Below are positions 33,683 through 43,623 of a stretch of 64,000 nt of DNA, piece by piece. A program made the position numbers and the translations under genes. The notes beneath the pieces were generated by a model. It was not told where the DNA came from. It saw only the letters and a program-made list of their open reading frames with translations, and searched no databases. The DNA comes from Archangium violaceum (lineage in GTDB: Bacteria; Myxococcota; Myxococcia; Myxococcales; Myxococcaceae): positions 7,813,501 through 7,877,500 of the forward strand of contig NZ_CP069338.1 in assembly GCF_016859125.1 (NCBI RefSeq), in the 5' to 3' direction. Position 1 is the first letter of the stretch; each line of letters opens with the position of its first letter.

Positions 33683-34662
33683 CGCTTGCTCCAGCGGGCG
33701 GGAGTGCCGCGCACGTCGATGTGCACGAAGGGCCCGTGCACGCGGTTGGCGCGGTAGGTGCCATAGCCGCCGACGAGCTCGGGCACGCGCTGCTCCACGC
33801 GGTCGACGGCGCGGGCGAGCACCTCGGCGTCCTTGACGTCGATGCGCCCGTTGCCGTCGAGATCATCCATCTGCCCGTCGCCGTCATCGTCGAGCCAGAC
33901 GTCGGCCGCGTCGCCGTAGGTGTGGCGGCTGAACTTCGCGCGGCCATTCTCTCCGGGTCCGTTGTACTGGGGCGTGCGGAAGCCGCTCATCACATGGAGC
34001 CCCTTCGCGGGGTAGCCCATGGTGCGCAGCTCCTGGAGCACCAGCTCCAGCTTGTCCACCAGCCGCAGATCGAGCGCGAGGTACTTGGGCCAGACGGAGG
34101 CCTGGTCCTTGGTGAGGAAGTTGCGGAGGCGGAAGTGCTCGGAGATGGCGAAGTCCTGGTTCTGGGGCGTCACCTCGATGAGCAGCTCCGGCGGGGCGTA
34201 GCGGCCGGTGCGGTTGGCGGTGCGGGCCGGCCAACGGCCGATGTGGTAGCCGTTGAGGTGGGTCTTCGAGCCGTCGAAGCGCACAGGCGTGATGACGGCG
34301 TGCACCGCGGACCCCAGCCTCCAGACACCCGGCTGACCCGGCGCCTTCAGTCCTTCGTCGGTGACGGGGGTGGGAGCCTGGGTGTTGGAGCCCATCGCGA
34401 GCCAGCGCGCCTCCTTCAGGTTCTCGTGAACGGAGAAGTGGGGCTGGAGGGCCTCGCCTGGAGGAACGACGACGGCACGCAGGGCGCCGCTGAAGCCACG
34501 CGAGACGAGCTCGAGGAAGGAGGAGGCCTGCTCGGCGCTACCTGCCCCCGGCTCCGATTCGGGGGCAGCCGCCATGGCGTACTGGGCCATCAGCAGCAGG
34601 GCGGCGACGAGGAAGAGGAGGGTCGAACGGCTACGGAGCAGGCGGGTAACGAATGAATTCAC
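33679..34662 (-). CDS. M15/YcbK-like peptidoglycan peptidase with EF-hand-like loops
   Basis: The GTG at 34662 is chosen because it puts a signal/membrane helix at the N-terminus (LLRSRSTLLFLVAALLLMAQ); an upstream start at 34770 is unlikely. 327 residues. The C-terminal domain matches DUF882/MepK-type M15 peptidases with SRHTYGDAAD (first His and Asp ligands) and HGPFVHIDVRG near the end. Between them sit two EF-hand-like loops, DDDGDGQMDD and DGNGRIDV, a calcium-binding or dockerin-like insertion. It probably cuts peptidoglycan cross-links. Its neighbour is an L,D-transpeptidase, so both may act on the wall, but they are on opposite strands. Confidence 0.87.
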   Translation of the reverse strand: MNSFVTRLLRSRSTLLFLVAALLLMAQYAMAAAPESEPGAGSAEQASSFLELVSRGFSGALRAVVVPPGEALQPHFSVHENLKEARWLAMGSNTQAPTPVTDEGLKAPGQPGVWRLGSAVHAVITPVRFDGSKTHLNGYHIGRWPARTANRTGRYAPPELLIEVTPQNQDFAISEHFRLRNFLTKDQASVWPKYLALDLRLVDKLELVLQELRTMGYPAKGLHVMSGFRTPQYNGPGENGRAKFSRHTYGDAADVWLDDDGDGQMDDLDGNGRIDVKDAEVLARAVDRVEQRVPELVGGYGTYRANRVHGPFVHIDVRGTPARWSKR

Positions 34663-34824
34663 GCGGATTCTGCACAACTGGCCGCGAGAAATAATTCCCT
34701 CGGTGGCACCGCCCGCACTCCGAGGCAGGTCGGGTGCTCGAAATGACACGGGAAACGACAGGGTCGGCAACTCCTCCAGGGAGGGAGGAGACCCGATCGT
34801 TTCGTGACAGGCACCGTGAGCCGG

Positions 34825-34874
34825 AAAAAGAAGAGGCCGACAATCCCTCGATTGGCGAGGAACTGTCGGCCTCT
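34825..34874 (-). terminator. Rho-independent terminator downstream of tRNA-Gly
   Basis: On the minus strand an 11-base stem (34864-34874 pairing with 34832-34842) with an inner CCTCG/CGAGG pair is followed by TTCTTTTTCC. It is the clearest intrinsic terminator in the window and directly follows the tRNA. Confidence 0.9.
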
Positions 34875-34878
34875 GGTG

Positions 34879-34951
34879 AGCGGCGGACCGGGTTCGAACC
34901 GGCGACCCCGAGCTTGGGAAGCTCGTGCTCTACCAGCTGAGCTACCACCGC
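34879..34951 (-). tRNA. tRNA-Gly (anticodon CCC)
   Basis: 73 bases on the minus strand. Acceptor GCGGTGG pairs with CCGCCGC (one G-U), the D arm is GCTC/GAGC, and the anticodon stem CGAGC/GCTCG encloses the loop TTCCCAA with anticodon CCC, reading GGG. The T arm is GCCGG/CCGGT (one G-U) with TTCGAAC. The discriminator is U, and a CCA end is not encoded immediately after it. A sigma-70 promoter lies just upstream. Confidence 0.95.
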
Positions 34952-34966
34952 GTCGCAAGCAGTCTC

Positions 34967-34995
34967 AAAGTAGGGTTCCGCACGCGGCTTGTCAA
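34967..34995 (-). promoter_or_regulatory. Sigma-70 promoter for tRNA-Gly
   Basis: Minus-strand TTGACA (34990-34995) and TACTTT (34967-34972) are separated by 17 bases. Transcription would start about seven bases after the -10 box, near 34960, some nine bases before the mature tRNA. Confidence 0.85.
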
Positions 34996-35018
34996 CGAGA
35001 AGTAGCGGGGTGGGTGGG

Positions 35019-37001
35019 CTATTCGCCTTCCTCGATGGTGAGCTGGTACGCGTCCTGGAAGTTGGCCTCGCGGTTGCGCGCATCGCGGACCTCCAGGATG
35101 TAGACGCCCGGCTCGGCGCTGTAGCGGATGACCTCGGGCTGATCCCCCTTGGCGCGATCGGACGTCTGCACGAGTGACAGCTTTCCGTCCTCGCCCAGGC
35201 GGTGCAGGTACAGACCCACGTCCACCTTGAGGATGCCCAGCAGCGTGGCCCTCAACGAGGTCCGCACGGGCCGTTCCGACAAGTCCAGCCGGTAGTAGTC
35301 CACGTCCTTCAGGGGATAGACGGTGCCACGTACCGCCTTGCCCGGGATGATCTCGGTGGCGCGGTTGGCGGTGTTGTTGGGCTCGCGCTCCTGGCTGCCG
35401 TCGTCGGGGACGGTGGTGACGGAGATGCGGTAGGGCTGTTCCGCGTTCTCGTAGTCGCGCACCCACTTGCCCTCCACCTTGCGCGCGGCGCTCTGCACCC
35501 GGAAGTAGCAGGTGCCACTGCACGCCACGTTGTTGAGGCGCTCGGGCTCCTTGATGGTGCCATCGTTGGCCCGCTGGAGCACCGTCTCCTTCTGGCCCTC
35601 ACCCTCGGGGGGCTGCACCACGGACAGCTCCAGATCCATGCGCTCCACGCCGGATAGCTCCACCCTGGCCAGCACCGGCTCGGTCGTCTTCAGGACGAAG
35701 TTGTCCACGTCCCCCTTGGGCGAGAGGAAACCCTCCTTGAAGCCCGTGCCGGACACCTGCAGGGGCGTGGCCTTGTACAGCTCGTCGTTGGGCTCGAGCT
35801 CCGCGTTCGCCCCGGCTTCCTCCAGGGACACCGAGAGCGTGTAGGACTTCTCCGAGTTGAAGCCGCGCTTCGCGTTCTTGCCCGTCCCCGTCCAGCCACT
35901 CTTCACCACCAGGTACACCACGCGATCGTTCGCACGCACGCCGATGTTGCGCAGGGAGAAGCCCTCACCCTCCTTGCCCTTGGGCGTGGTGAACAGGGGG
36001 GCCTCGGCCGCCGAGAGCACCGACAGCTCCGGACGCACGCCTTCGATGCCGGTGAGCTCGATCTTCAATGCCACCGCAGGAGGCTCCTCTGGCGCGGCGG
36101 GCTGCAATCCCTGGCCCGGAACGGGGATGGGGATCTGGAAGCCTCCCGGCTGAGGCTGCGTGCCGGTACCTGCCGGGTTGGCCTCTTCCGTGGGCGCGTT
36201 GGCCATTTCCTCGGACGGGGTGGCCGGGGCCGTCTCGGCGGAGGAGCCGGACGGCGGAGGCGGAGCACCCATGCCCTCGGAGGGAGCCTGGGCCGGGTCC
36301 GTGGCGGGCTGCCCGGCGCCCGTGGAGTCGCCCGGGGCGGGAGCTGGAGCCGGAGTTCCAGTCGGAGCCGGAGCCGACGGGGTGCTGGCGACCGACTCGG
36401 GTAGCTCCAGCCGGTACCAGTCCTCGTCACCGGCATGACCGAGGAAGCCCGCCACCGCCTGTCCGAGCTGTAGTGGGGAGGCATCGACGGCCCGATCGTT
36501 GGGCTCGCGCTCCACACCGTCCTCGGGGATGTGGTAGCGCACCTCGAGCGTATAGGCGCCGCCGGTCCCCTTGCGCGCCGAGGCCACGCGCACCCAGCGC
36601 TCGCGCTCGACGTAGAGGTTGGGGAAGCGCTCGGGCTTGCCCTCTCCCGCGCTGTTGATGCCAGCGCTGCGGATACCGGGGGCATCATACACCTCCAGCA
36701 CCACGTCGCCGCCGGGAATGCCGGAGACGCTGACGTCGGCCACACGCGGGCTGTCCGGGGCGAGCCGGTACCAGTCCTCGTCGGGCTTGGACGGATCCGC
36801 GCCCAGGCTGGCGCTCACCGTCGAGTCTCTCCCGAGGGTTGGAGCCTGCTCGGGTCGGTCGTTGGGCTCCTTCTCGCCGAGCTGCTGGGGCCCGGTGACG
36901 ACCGGTCCCGCATCCAGCGTTTCGGAGTCCTTGTTGGCGCAGCCGCTCGGACAGCCGGCGAGCAGCAGCGCGCACGGCCACACCCACCCCAGACGTCGCA
37001 T
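35019..37001 (-). CDS. Lipoprotein with EPND-type pre-peptidase repeats
   Basis: The ATG at 37001 with an AGAGGGAA ribosome site gives 660 residues; 37019 is less likely. The signal peptide ends LAGC (Cys17). The protein contains repeated PPC-like modules, each opening with an EPND/EPNN motif (EKEPNDRPEQA, EREPNDRAVDA, ELEPNDELYKA, EREPNNTANRA) and ending in a DWYRL/DYYRL strand, separated by a long Pro/Ala/Gly/Thr-rich linker at about 210-300. Such modules bind or present extracellular proteins, often at proteases; none is fused here. The surface role is unknown. It is transcribed toward the tRNA. Confidence 0.85.
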   Translation of the reverse strand: MRRLGWVWPCALLLAGCPSGCANKDSETLDAGPVVTGPQQLGEKEPNDRPEQAPTLGRDSTVSASLGADPSKPDEDWYRLAPDSPRVADVSVSGIPGGDVVLEVYDAPGIRSAGINSAGEGKPERFPNLYVERERWVRVASARKGTGGAYTLEVRYHIPEDGVEREPNDRAVDASPLQLGQAVAGFLGHAGDEDWYRLELPESVASTPSAPAPTGTPAPAPAPGDSTGAGQPATDPAQAPSEGMGAPPPPSGSSAETAPATPSEEMANAPTEEANPAGTGTQPQPGGFQIPIPVPGQGLQPAAPEEPPAVALKIELTGIEGVRPELSVLSAAEAPLFTTPKGKEGEGFSLRNIGVRANDRVVYLVVKSGWTGTGKNAKRGFNSEKSYTLSVSLEEAGANAELEPNDELYKATPLQVSGTGFKEGFLSPKGDVDNFVLKTTEPVLARVELSGVERMDLELSVVQPPEGEGQKETVLQRANDGTIKEPERLNNVACSGTCYFRVQSAARKVEGKWVRDYENAEQPYRISVTTVPDDGSQEREPNNTANRATEIIPGKAVRGTVYPLKDVDYYRLDLSERPVRTSLRATLLGILKVDVGLYLHRLGEDGKLSLVQTSDRAKGDQPEVIRYSAEPGVYILEVRDARNREANFQDAYQLTIEEGE

Positions 37002-37186
37002 TCCGTTCCCTCTTGGCATTCGGGCGCCTACTCAATCCCCTGGCGCCCGGGTGTCAAGGTTCGCCAACAAGCAACCCGACGCTTTCATCCCGGGAGGGGG
37101 ACTGGAGGGAGGACGGAACAGGGGTGTTCCCGGCCCGTTGGTACGGGCCCGGAGGGTGGCACGAGAGGGGCGCCCTCGGTGGGGCG

Positions 37187-37588
37187 TCAGCCAGCGGCCG
37201 ACTTCTTCTTGACGCTGAAGTGGCGGAAGAAGTCGATGATCTCCTGCTCGGCGACCTTCGCGTCCGTGGCGTCGGCGAACTCCGATTCGAGGAAGATGCC
37301 GCCACAAGACTCGCAGGTGTCGTAGTTCAGCGGGTGCTGACGATCACCACCGTCGACCCGTATGAGATCCACCTGGCACTCGGGACACTGGCCGGTGAGC
37401 GCTTCCGCGTCCACCTTGCCGCCCTGGCTCTCGAGCCCGGGAAGGTTGTTGTGGAGGAGGATCCGGTTGAGATCCGCGACGTCTATCCACAGCCCGCCGC
37501 ACTCTCCACACTTGCGCAACGTCTCGTGGTCGCCTTCGAGATCGGCCATCTCGACGCTGCAACCGGGGCAATTCATGGGGTGGGTCAT
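37187..37588 (-). CDS. Small zinc-ribbon (zf-TFIIB-like) protein
   Basis: 133 residues from the ATG at 37588; the ATG at 37576 is also possible since the GGAGA site suits neither perfectly. Two zinc ribbons are evident: CPGC...CGECGGLW in the N-terminal half (about 6-34) and CPEC...CESCGGIF in the second half (about 70-100), each matching the TFIIB-type family. The C-terminal tail is short and charged. Cytoplasmic, likely nucleic-acid or protein binding; partner unknown. Confidence 0.82.
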   Translation of the reverse strand: MTHPMNCPGCSVEMADLEGDHETLRKCGECGGLWIDVADLNRILLHNNLPGLESQGGKVDAEALTGQCPECQVDLIRVDGGDRQHPLNYDTCESCGGIFLESEFADATDAKVAEQEIIDFFRHFSVKKKSAAG

Positions 37589-37739
37589 TCTCCTGTAGGG
37601 GGGAGCTACGCTCCCGTGGGGGGCGACCAGGGAAGCTGCCACCCCTGGGCGTTCAGAGAATGATAGGTCGCATGATTTTTGAGATGCAACCCGGCCGCTG
37701 CAATGTGTTCACGTGCGCAAACCTGGAGGCCCCCCAGGC

Positions 37740-39005
37740 TCAGGCCTTTACCCGGCGGATGTCGGCTCCCAGCTTGCGCAACTTGCGCTCCAGGCGCTCG
37801 TAGCCACGGTCCAGGTGGTAGATGCGCGCCACCTCGGTCTTCCCCTCGGCGCGCAGGCCGGCCAGGACGAGCGAGGCGCTGGCGCGCAGGTCCGTGGCCA
37901 TGACGGGGGCCCCGGACAGCTTCTTGACCCCCTTCACCACCGCCGTGTGGCCCTGGATGGTGATGTCCGCCCCCATCCGGTGCAGCTCCGGCACGTGCAT
38001 GAAGCGGTTCTCGAAGATGCTCTCCGAGATGACCGAGGTGCCGCTGGCCACCGTCATCAGCCCCATGAGCTGGGCCTGCATGTCCGTGGGGAAGCCGGGG
38101 TGCTCGGTCGTCTTCACGTCCACCGAGTCGACGACCTTGGGGGCCTTCACCCGCAGGCCCCCTTCCTCGGCGGTGATGGTGCAGCCCGTCTCGCGCAGCT
38201 TGAGGATGACGGACTCCAGGTGCTCGGGGACGGCGTGCTTCACCAGCACGTTACCGCCGGTGATGGCCGCTGCCACCATGAGCGTACCCGCCTCGATACG
38301 GTCCGGAAGGATGGCGTGATCCACCGGCTTGAGGGCGTCCACCCCGTCGATGGTGATGATGGAGGTGCCCGCGCCCTCGATGCGGGCGCCCATCTTGTTG
38401 AGCACCCGGGCGAGCTCCTCCACCTCGGGCTCGCGCGCGCAGTTCTCCAGCACGGTGCGGCCCTTGGCCAGCACGGCCGCCATCATCACGTTCTCCGTGC
38501 CCGTCACCGTGATGACGTCGAAGTTGACGGTGCCGCCCCTGAGCTGCTTCGCCCTGGCCTCGACGTAGCCCTCGGTGAGGGTGATGTCCGCGCCCAGGGC
38601 CTTGAGGCCCTTGAGGTGCTGATCGATGGGGCGGGCTCCAATGGCGCACCCACCCGGCATGGACACGCGGGCGCGGCCGAAGCGGGCCACCAGCGGGCCG
38701 AGCACCAGCACGGAGGCGCGCATCGTCTTCACCAGATCGTACGGGGCCTCGGGGGTGATGGGCCCCTCCACCGCCACCTCGCACACGTCCTTCTTGCGGC
38801 CGGTGAGCCGCTCGGTGCCGCAGCCCATGGTCTCCAGCACCTTGAGCATGGTCTTGACGTCCGCCAGGTCCGGCACGTTGCGGTAGGTGCTCTTGCCGTC
38901 CGCCAGCAGCGCCGAGGCGAGGATGGGGAGCGCCGCGTTCTTCGCGCCCGATACGTTCACTTCGCCCTGCAGCGGGCGGCCACCCTTCACGATGATCTTG
39001 TCCAT
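37740..39005 (-). CDS. murA: UDP-N-acetylglucosamine 1-carboxyvinyltransferase
   Basis: First committed step of peptidoglycan precursor synthesis: transfers enolpyruvate from PEP to UDP-GlcNAc. The ATG at 39005 gives 421 residues; the longer frame to 39245 is a shadow of prmC. Conserved elements are SGAKNAALP (19-27), the loop [14 protein letters not shown] with catalytic Cys120 (the E. coli Cys115 position, so fosfomycin-sensitive in type), and the C-terminal domain DYRV-like region ending [19 protein letters not shown]. It lies 10 bases downstream of prmC and may share its transcript. Confidence 0.97.
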   Translation of the reverse strand: MDKIIVKGGRPLQGEVNVSGAKNAALPILASALLADGKSTYRNVPDLADVKTMLKVLETMGCGTERLTGRKKDVCEVAVEGPITPEAPYDLVKTMRASVLVLGPLVARFGRARVSMPGGCAIGARPIDQHLKGLKALGADITLTEGYVEARAKQLRGGTVNFDVITVTGTENVMMAAVLAKGRTVLENCAREPEVEELARVLNKMGARIEGAGTSIITIDGVDALKPVDHAILPDRIEAGTLMVAAAITGGNVLVKHAVPEHLESVILKLRETGCTITAEEGGLRVKAPKVVDSVDVKTTEHPGFPTDMQAQLMGLMTVASGTSVISESIFENRFMHVPELHRMGADITIQGHTAVVKGVKKLSGAPVMATDLRASASLVLAGLRAEGKTEVARIYHLDRGYERLERKLRKLGADIRRVKA

Positions 39006-39015
39006 CTGTCCCGTC

Positions 39016-39897
39016 TTACCCCTGTGGCCCGACGGCCACGGGCTGTGTCCCAAAAGCGAGGCGATCCCGCCGCTCCAGGTCCTTCTCCACCCGCGCGTCC
39101 TCGAAACCCGCGGCCTGGAGGAGTGCCACGAGGGCGGCTCCCTGCGTCTCGCCAATCTCCATTGCAAGCAGCCCGCCAGGTTTGAGGACACGGCGGGCCC
39201 CCTTGATGACCTCGCGGATGAGCACGAGCCCATCCGGTCCGCCATCCAGCGCCATATGGGGCTCGCGGCGCACCTCGGCGGACAGGCCTGGAATCTCCCC
39301 GGAGGCGATGTAGGGGGGATTGGACACCACCAGGTCGAAGCGGGCGTCCGGGGGCAGGGGGGCGTAGAGGTTGCCCTGCAGGATCGTCACCCGGTCCGCC
39401 ACACCCAGGGCCTGGGCGTTCTCCCGGGCCAGCGCGCAGGCGTCCGGGGACAGGTCCGTGGCCAGCACCGTGGCCTGGGGCCGCTCGGCCGCGAGGCTGA
39501 TGGCGATACAGCCCGAGCCGGTGCACACGTCCAGCGCGGTGCCGGGGCCGTCCTTGGGCAGCTTGTGCAGGGCGGCCTCCACCAGCAACTCCGTCTCCGG
39601 CCGGGGGATGAGCACCCGCGAGTCCACCTTGAAGGGGCGGTTGTAGAACTCCCGCACCCCGGTGAGGTACTGGGTGGGCTCGCCGGCCATGCGCCGCTCG
39701 ATGAGGGCGCGGAAGGTCGCGAGCTCCTCCTTCTCCATCGGCCGGTCCAGGTCCACGTACAGGCGCACCCGGGTCGTCTTCAACACGTGGGCGAGCAGTA
39801 CCTCGGTGGTGAGCCGGGGCGCGTCCACCCCTCGTTTCTCGAAGTGCTGCGTCGTCCAGGTGAGGACCTTGCGGATGGTCCAGGTTTCTCCACTCAT
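39016..39897 (-). CDS. prmC: Release factor glutamine methyltransferase
   Basis: 293 residues. Methylates the Gln of the GGQ motif of release factors, raising termination efficiency. The N-terminal helical bundle includes GEPTQYLTG; the SAM site is [11 protein letters not shown] (123-133) and the catalytic motif is NPPY (193-196). The start overlaps the prfA stop by four bases (ATGA), matching the common prfA-prmC operon and its enzyme-substrate logic. The gene leads directly into murA. Confidence 0.97.
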   Translation of the reverse strand: MSGETWTIRKVLTWTTQHFEKRGVDAPRLTTEVLLAHVLKTTRVRLYVDLDRPMEKEELATFRALIERRMAGEPTQYLTGVREFYNRPFKVDSRVLIPRPETELLVEAALHKLPKDGPGTALDVCTGSGCIAISLAAERPQATVLATDLSPDACALARENAQALGVADRVTILQGNLYAPLPPDARFDLVVSNPPYIASGEIPGLSAEVRREPHMALDGGPDGLVLIREVIKGARRVLKPGGLLAMEIGETQGAALVALLQAAGFEDARVEKDLERRDRLAFGTQPVAVGPQG

Positions 39898-40982
39898 GCG
39901 CTGGCGCCGGGGCCTCCACCCATCTGCTGCTTGAGGGCCTCGGCCTGATAGTGGGTGCGGCAGGCGGTGATGACGTCCTCGACGCCGCCGGACATGATGG
40001 CCGGCAGGTTGTGCACCGTGAGGCCGATGCGGTGGTCCGTCAGCCGGTCCTGCGGGAAGTTGTAGGTTCGGATCTTCTCCGAGCGGTCACCGGTACCGAC
40101 CTGGCCCCGGCGCATGCTGTCGCGCTCGTTGCGGATGCGCTCCTGCTCGATCTCATAGAGCTTGGCGCGCAGCATGCGCTCGGCCATGGCCCGGTTCTTG
40201 GTCTGGCTCTTCTCCTGCTGGCACTTCACCACGATGCCCGAGGGCTTGTGGATGAGGCGCACCGCGGAGTCGGTGGTGTTCACGCTCTGGCCGCCCGAGC
40301 CCGTCGAGCGCATCACCTGCATCTCGATGTCGGCCGGGTTGAGCTTGATGTCCACGTCCTCCGCCTCGGGCATCACCGACACGGTGATGGTGGAGGTGTG
40401 GATGCGGCCCTGCGCCTCGGTGGCCGGCACGCGTTGCACCCGGTGCACGCCGGACTCGTACTTCATGTGGCTGTAGACGCCCTCGCCGGACAGCATGATG
40501 GTGACGTCCTTGACGCCGCCCACGCTGCCCGGGCTCATGTCGATGATCTCCGACTTCCAGCCCTTGCGGTCCGCGTAGCGGAGGTACATCTGCATGACCT
40601 CCTCGGCGAACAGGCCCGCCTCGTCACCACCGGCGCCGGCGCGGATCTCCAGGATGACGTTCTTCTCGTCGTTGGGATCCTTGGGCAGCAGGAGGATCTT
40701 CAGCTGCTGCTCCAACTCCTCGCGCTGCTGCTTGAGGCCGGGCAGGGCCTCGCGGGCGTAGGCCTTCTCGTCGGGGTCCGAGCTGCCAAGCCAGGCCTCG
40801 ACCTCCTTCAGGTCGTCCACCACCTTGCGGTACGTGCGGAAGGTCTCCACCAGTTTCTCCAGGCCAGCACGCTCCTTGGAGACCTTCTGCAGCTTCGCGG
40901 TGTCGCTGATGATGTCCGGGTTGGACAGGTCGGCGGTGAGGCGCTCGAACTTCCGCTCCACCTCTTCGAGTTTGTCAATCAT
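39894..40982 (-). CDS. prfA: Peptide chain release factor 1
   Basis: Recognises UAA and UAG stop codons and triggers peptide release. 362 residues from the ATG at 40982; the long upstream frame is a shadow. The stop-codon tripeptide PAT (186-188) and catalytic GGQ (230-232, in [10 protein letters not shown]) identify RF1; the order N-terminal coiled coil, codon-recognition domain and GGQ domain is normal. The Gln is the substrate of PrmC, encoded next. Confidence 0.98.
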   Translation of the reverse strand: MIDKLEEVERKFERLTADLSNPDIISDTAKLQKVSKERAGLEKLVETFRTYRKVVDDLKEVEAWLGSSDPDEKAYAREALPGLKQQREELEQQLKILLLPKDPNDEKNVILEIRAGAGGDEAGLFAEEVMQMYLRYADRKGWKSEIIDMSPGSVGGVKDVTIMLSGEGVYSHMKYESGVHRVQRVPATEAQGRIHTSTITVSVMPEAEDVDIKLNPADIEMQVMRSTGSGGQSVNTTDSAVRLIHKPSGIVVKCQQEKSQTKNRAMAERMLRAKLYEIEQERIRNERDSMRRGQVGTGDRSEKIRTYNFPQDRLTDHRIGLTVHNLPAIMSGGVEDVITACRTHYQAEALKQQMGGGPGASA

Positions 40983-41135
40983 CGGTCTTGGGTCGGGGTT
41001 GTGCCCCGTTGTCCGGCCCCTGGCAAGGACGGACGGGGCCAAGAAATTCCGTGGACTTCCGGGCCGGGAGCGTGAAAAAAGGGCGATTCGCTGCCGCCAG
41101 TGCGGCCCACTTCCGCTAATACGGAGTACCAGAAG

Positions 41136-41240
41136 ATGCCTGCCCAGAAGGGAAACCGCAGCAAGAAGAAGCTGTCCAATCGCGCTTCCTCGAAGAAGGC
41201 GTCGCTCAAGCGCCGCCGCGCTCGCGAGCGCCGCAAGTAG
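41136..41240 (+). CDS. 34-residue highly basic mini-protein
   Basis: A short frame with an ATG at 41136 after a GGAG-type site (TACGGAG, 10 bases upstream): [20 protein letters not shown]..., ending TAG at 41240. 17 of 34 residues are Lys or Arg, with two clusters (KKK and RRRARERR). It resembles the size and composition of small ribosome-associated or RNA-binding proteins such as bTHX/AURKAIP1-type basic peptides, but I cannot match a family. It lies between the minus-strand prfA and the TPR gene, in a region where a gene start would fit. Codon use is GC3-rich, supporting coding. Confidence 0.65.
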   Translation: MPAQKGNRSKKKLSNRASSKKASLKRRRARERRK

Positions 41241-41423
41241 TTCGCCATCCGCCTCCTCTCCTGGTTGCCAGGGGAGGGGGCGAGCACCCCTTTCCTGCGC
41301 CGGTCTCCCTCTGGGGCGGGCCCGTCGGGGCAGCCTGAGGGTGGTCCCACCGAGCCCTCGGTGGGAGGAGTGACTCTTCCTTGCGCCCTGAAAGAGGCGG
41401 CGCGTAGATTGCCCCGCGAATTC

Positions 41424-42239
41424 ATGGCCCGGGAAAAGGACAACATCGTACTCTCCGACGAGCACAACTCGCGCGGCATCGAATTGGCCGATCGCGGGTG
41501 GCTCGACGAGGCGATCAAGGAGTTCAAGAAGGCGATCGACCTCGACCCCGACTCCGCTCACGCGCACGACAACCTCGCCACCGTCTACGCCGAGAAGAAG
41601 CTCTTCCGCGAGGCCCTGGGCGAGTACCTCACCGCGCTGAAGCTGGAGCCGGAGAGCCCCACGGCTCATTACAACCTTGCCTGCTTCCTCTCCACGCATG
41701 CGGCGGAGATGGCGGTGGCCGAGTACCGCGAGGCCATCGAGCTGGATCCGGAGTACCCGGACGCGCACCTCAACCTGGGTCTCACCTACGCGGACCAGGG
41801 CCGTATCGAGGACGCCATGCGCGAGCTGCAGACGGCCATCGAGCTGGATCCGCAGGACGCCTTCCCCCGGCACGAGCTCGCCGCCCTGCTGATGGACGAG
41901 GGCGACTACCGCTCGGCCATCACCCAGCTCAAGGAAGTGGTCCGCCTGGACGCGGAGAACTTCGAGGCGCACCTGGACCTGGGCATCTGCTACGCCCAGA
42001 AGGGCTTCTACGCCGAGGCCGAGCGCTCCTACGACAAGGCGCGCGCCCTCAACGCCGAGGACCTGCTGCTCAACTACAACCTGGCCGCCCTCTACGCCCT
42101 CTGGGGCCGCCGGCCGGATGCGTTGACCTATCTGCAGAAGGCCGTGGCGGTGGATCGACAGAAGGTGCAGGGCTGGCTGGCCACGGATACGATGTTCGAC
42201 TCGCTGAAGGGCGACCCCGAGTTCGAGGCGCTCTTCTGA
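41424..42239 (+). CDS. Tetratricopeptide-repeat protein
   Basis: 271 residues from the ATG at 41424; the longer frame from 41265 lacks a ribosome site and has odd composition. Residues about 12-260 are seven consecutive TPR units with the consensus spacing ([51 protein letters not shown] and so on), the last near the C-terminus being degenerate. There is no signal peptide. It precedes the CorC-like gene by 17 bases, so an operon is likely, but a joint role is not evident. Probable scaffold or partner binding. Confidence 0.9.
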   Translation: MAREKDNIVLSDEHNSRGIELADRGWLDEAIKEFKKAIDLDPDSAHAHDNLATVYAEKKLFREALGEYLTALKLEPESPTAHYNLACFLSTHAAEMAVAEYREAIELDPEYPDAHLNLGLTYADQGRIEDAMRELQTAIELDPQDAFPRHELAALLMDEGDYRSAITQLKEVVRLDAENFEAHLDLGICYAQKGFYAEAERSYDKARALNAEDLLLNYNLAALYALWGRRPDALTYLQKAVAVDRQKVQGWLATDTMFDSLKGDPEFEALF

Positions 42240-42256
42240 GCGCCTGAGCTCTTCTT

Positions 42257-43597
42257 ATGGAATGGGTCTTCCTCGGACTGGCCATCCTGCTGGTCCTGGC
42301 CAACGGGTTCTTCGTGGCGACCGAATTCGCCATCGTGAAGATCCGCCACACCCGCCTTCAGGCCCTGGCGGACGAGGGGCGGCCGGGTGCTGGCGCCGCC
42401 CTGAAGATGGTGGAGAAGCTGGATTCCTACCTGTCCGCCACGCAGTTCGGCATCACGCTCGCGTCGCTGGGCCTGGGGTGGCTGGGTGAGCCGGCGTTCG
42501 CCCACCTGCTGGAGCCGGTGCTGACGCGGCTGGTTCCGGAGGCGGCGGGCGTGGCGCTGGCCCACTCGCTGTCGGTGGCCATCGCCTTCGCCATCATCAC
42601 CTTCCTGCACATCGTGGTGGGAGAGCTGGCGCCCAAGAGCCTGGCCATTCAGCGCGCCGAGGTGACGACCATCGCGGTGGCGCTGCCGATGCGGGTCTTC
42701 TACTTCGTCTTCTACCCGGCCATCTGGCTGCTCAACGGCGTGGCGGGCTGGGTGCTGAAGGCCTTCGGCCTGCACACCGCGCACGAGTCGCAGGAGGCGC
42801 ACAGCGAGGAGGAGCTGCGTGTCATCCTCCACAGCTCGGCGCAGGCGGGGGCCATCACCACGGCGCGCGCGGAGCTGCTGGAGCGCTCGCTGGAGATGGC
42901 GCAGAAGACGGCGCGCCAGGTGATGGTGCCGCGCAACCAGGTGAAGTTCCTGGACATGGAGGAGCCGCTCGACAAGTGCGTCGCGGACGCGCGCGCCGCG
43001 GGCCATACGTGGCTGCCGGTGTGCCGGGGGAACATGGACGAGGTGGAGGGGGTGGTGAACGTGAAGGACCTCTTCTTCCTCCTCTCCAGGGGCGAGCTGC
43101 GCAGCCTGTCGCAGGTGCAGCGGCCGGTGCTGTACGTGCCGGAGCACGTGACGCTGGAGCAGCTGCTCAACGAGTTCCGCCGGCGGCGCCGGCAGACGGC
43201 CCTGGTGGTGGACGAGCACGGCGGAACGTCGGGGCTGGTGACCATCGCGGACGTGGTGGCCGAGGTGGTGGGCGACGTGGCCGAGCTCGGCCGGCGGGTG
43301 GACGAGGTGCGCTCTCTGCCGGGGGGTCGCTTCGAGCTGCCGGGCACGGCCCAACTGGATGACCTCGAGGACCGCCTGGACGTCTCGTTCGAGATCGATG
43401 ACGAGGACGTCGAGGTGACGACGATCGCGGGCTACATCATGGCGAAGCTGGGCCGCATCCCGGAGAAGGGGGACTCGCTCAAGCTCGACATGTGGCGCAT
43501 CCAGGTGGAGGAGGTGGAAGGCCCCCGGGTCGTCCGGGTAACGGTCGAGCCCCAGGCAGGCCCCAAACCCCCCGTAGCGGCGACGGCGGATGCTTGA
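42257..43597 (+). CDS. CorC/HlyC-type CNNM family membrane protein
   Basis: 446 residues. The N-terminal DUF21/CNNM domain has about four hydrophobic helices (residues 1-180; opening MEWVFLGLAILLVLANGFFV). A pair of CBS domains covers about 200-330 (PRNQVKFLDMEEPLDKCV... and QTALVVDEHGGTSGLVTI). A C-terminal CorC/HlyC domain follows from about 350 (LDDLEDRLDVSFE...TIAGYIM). Members handle magnesium or other divalent cations, or membrane integrity; the annotated name hemolysin is historical. It ends 26 bases before the acyltransferase start. Confidence 0.93.
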   Translation: MEWVFLGLAILLVLANGFFVATEFAIVKIRHTRLQALADEGRPGAGAALKMVEKLDSYLSATQFGITLASLGLGWLGEPAFAHLLEPVLTRLVPEAAGVALAHSLSVAIAFAIITFLHIVVGELAPKSLAIQRAEVTTIAVALPMRVFYFVFYPAIWLLNGVAGWVLKAFGLHTAHESQEAHSEEELRVILHSSAQAGAITTARAELLERSLEMAQKTARQVMVPRNQVKFLDMEEPLDKCVADARAAGHTWLPVCRGNMDEVEGVVNVKDLFFLLSRGELRSLSQVQRPVLYVPEHVTLEQLLNEFRRRRRQTALVVDEHGGTSGLVTIADVVAEVVGDVAELGRRVDEVRSLPGGRFELPGTAQLDDLEDRLDVSFEIDDEDVEVTTIAGYIMAKLGRIPEKGDSLKLDMWRIQVEEVEGPRVVRVTVEPQAGPKPPVAATADA

Positions 43598-43623
43598 GCC
43601 GCGCTCGATTGTTCGCGCCCCGC

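Noticed and set aside
41265-41423. N-terminal extension of the TPR gene
   Set aside because: No ribosome site and odd composition; the ATG at 41424 begins the TPR-compatible sequence.
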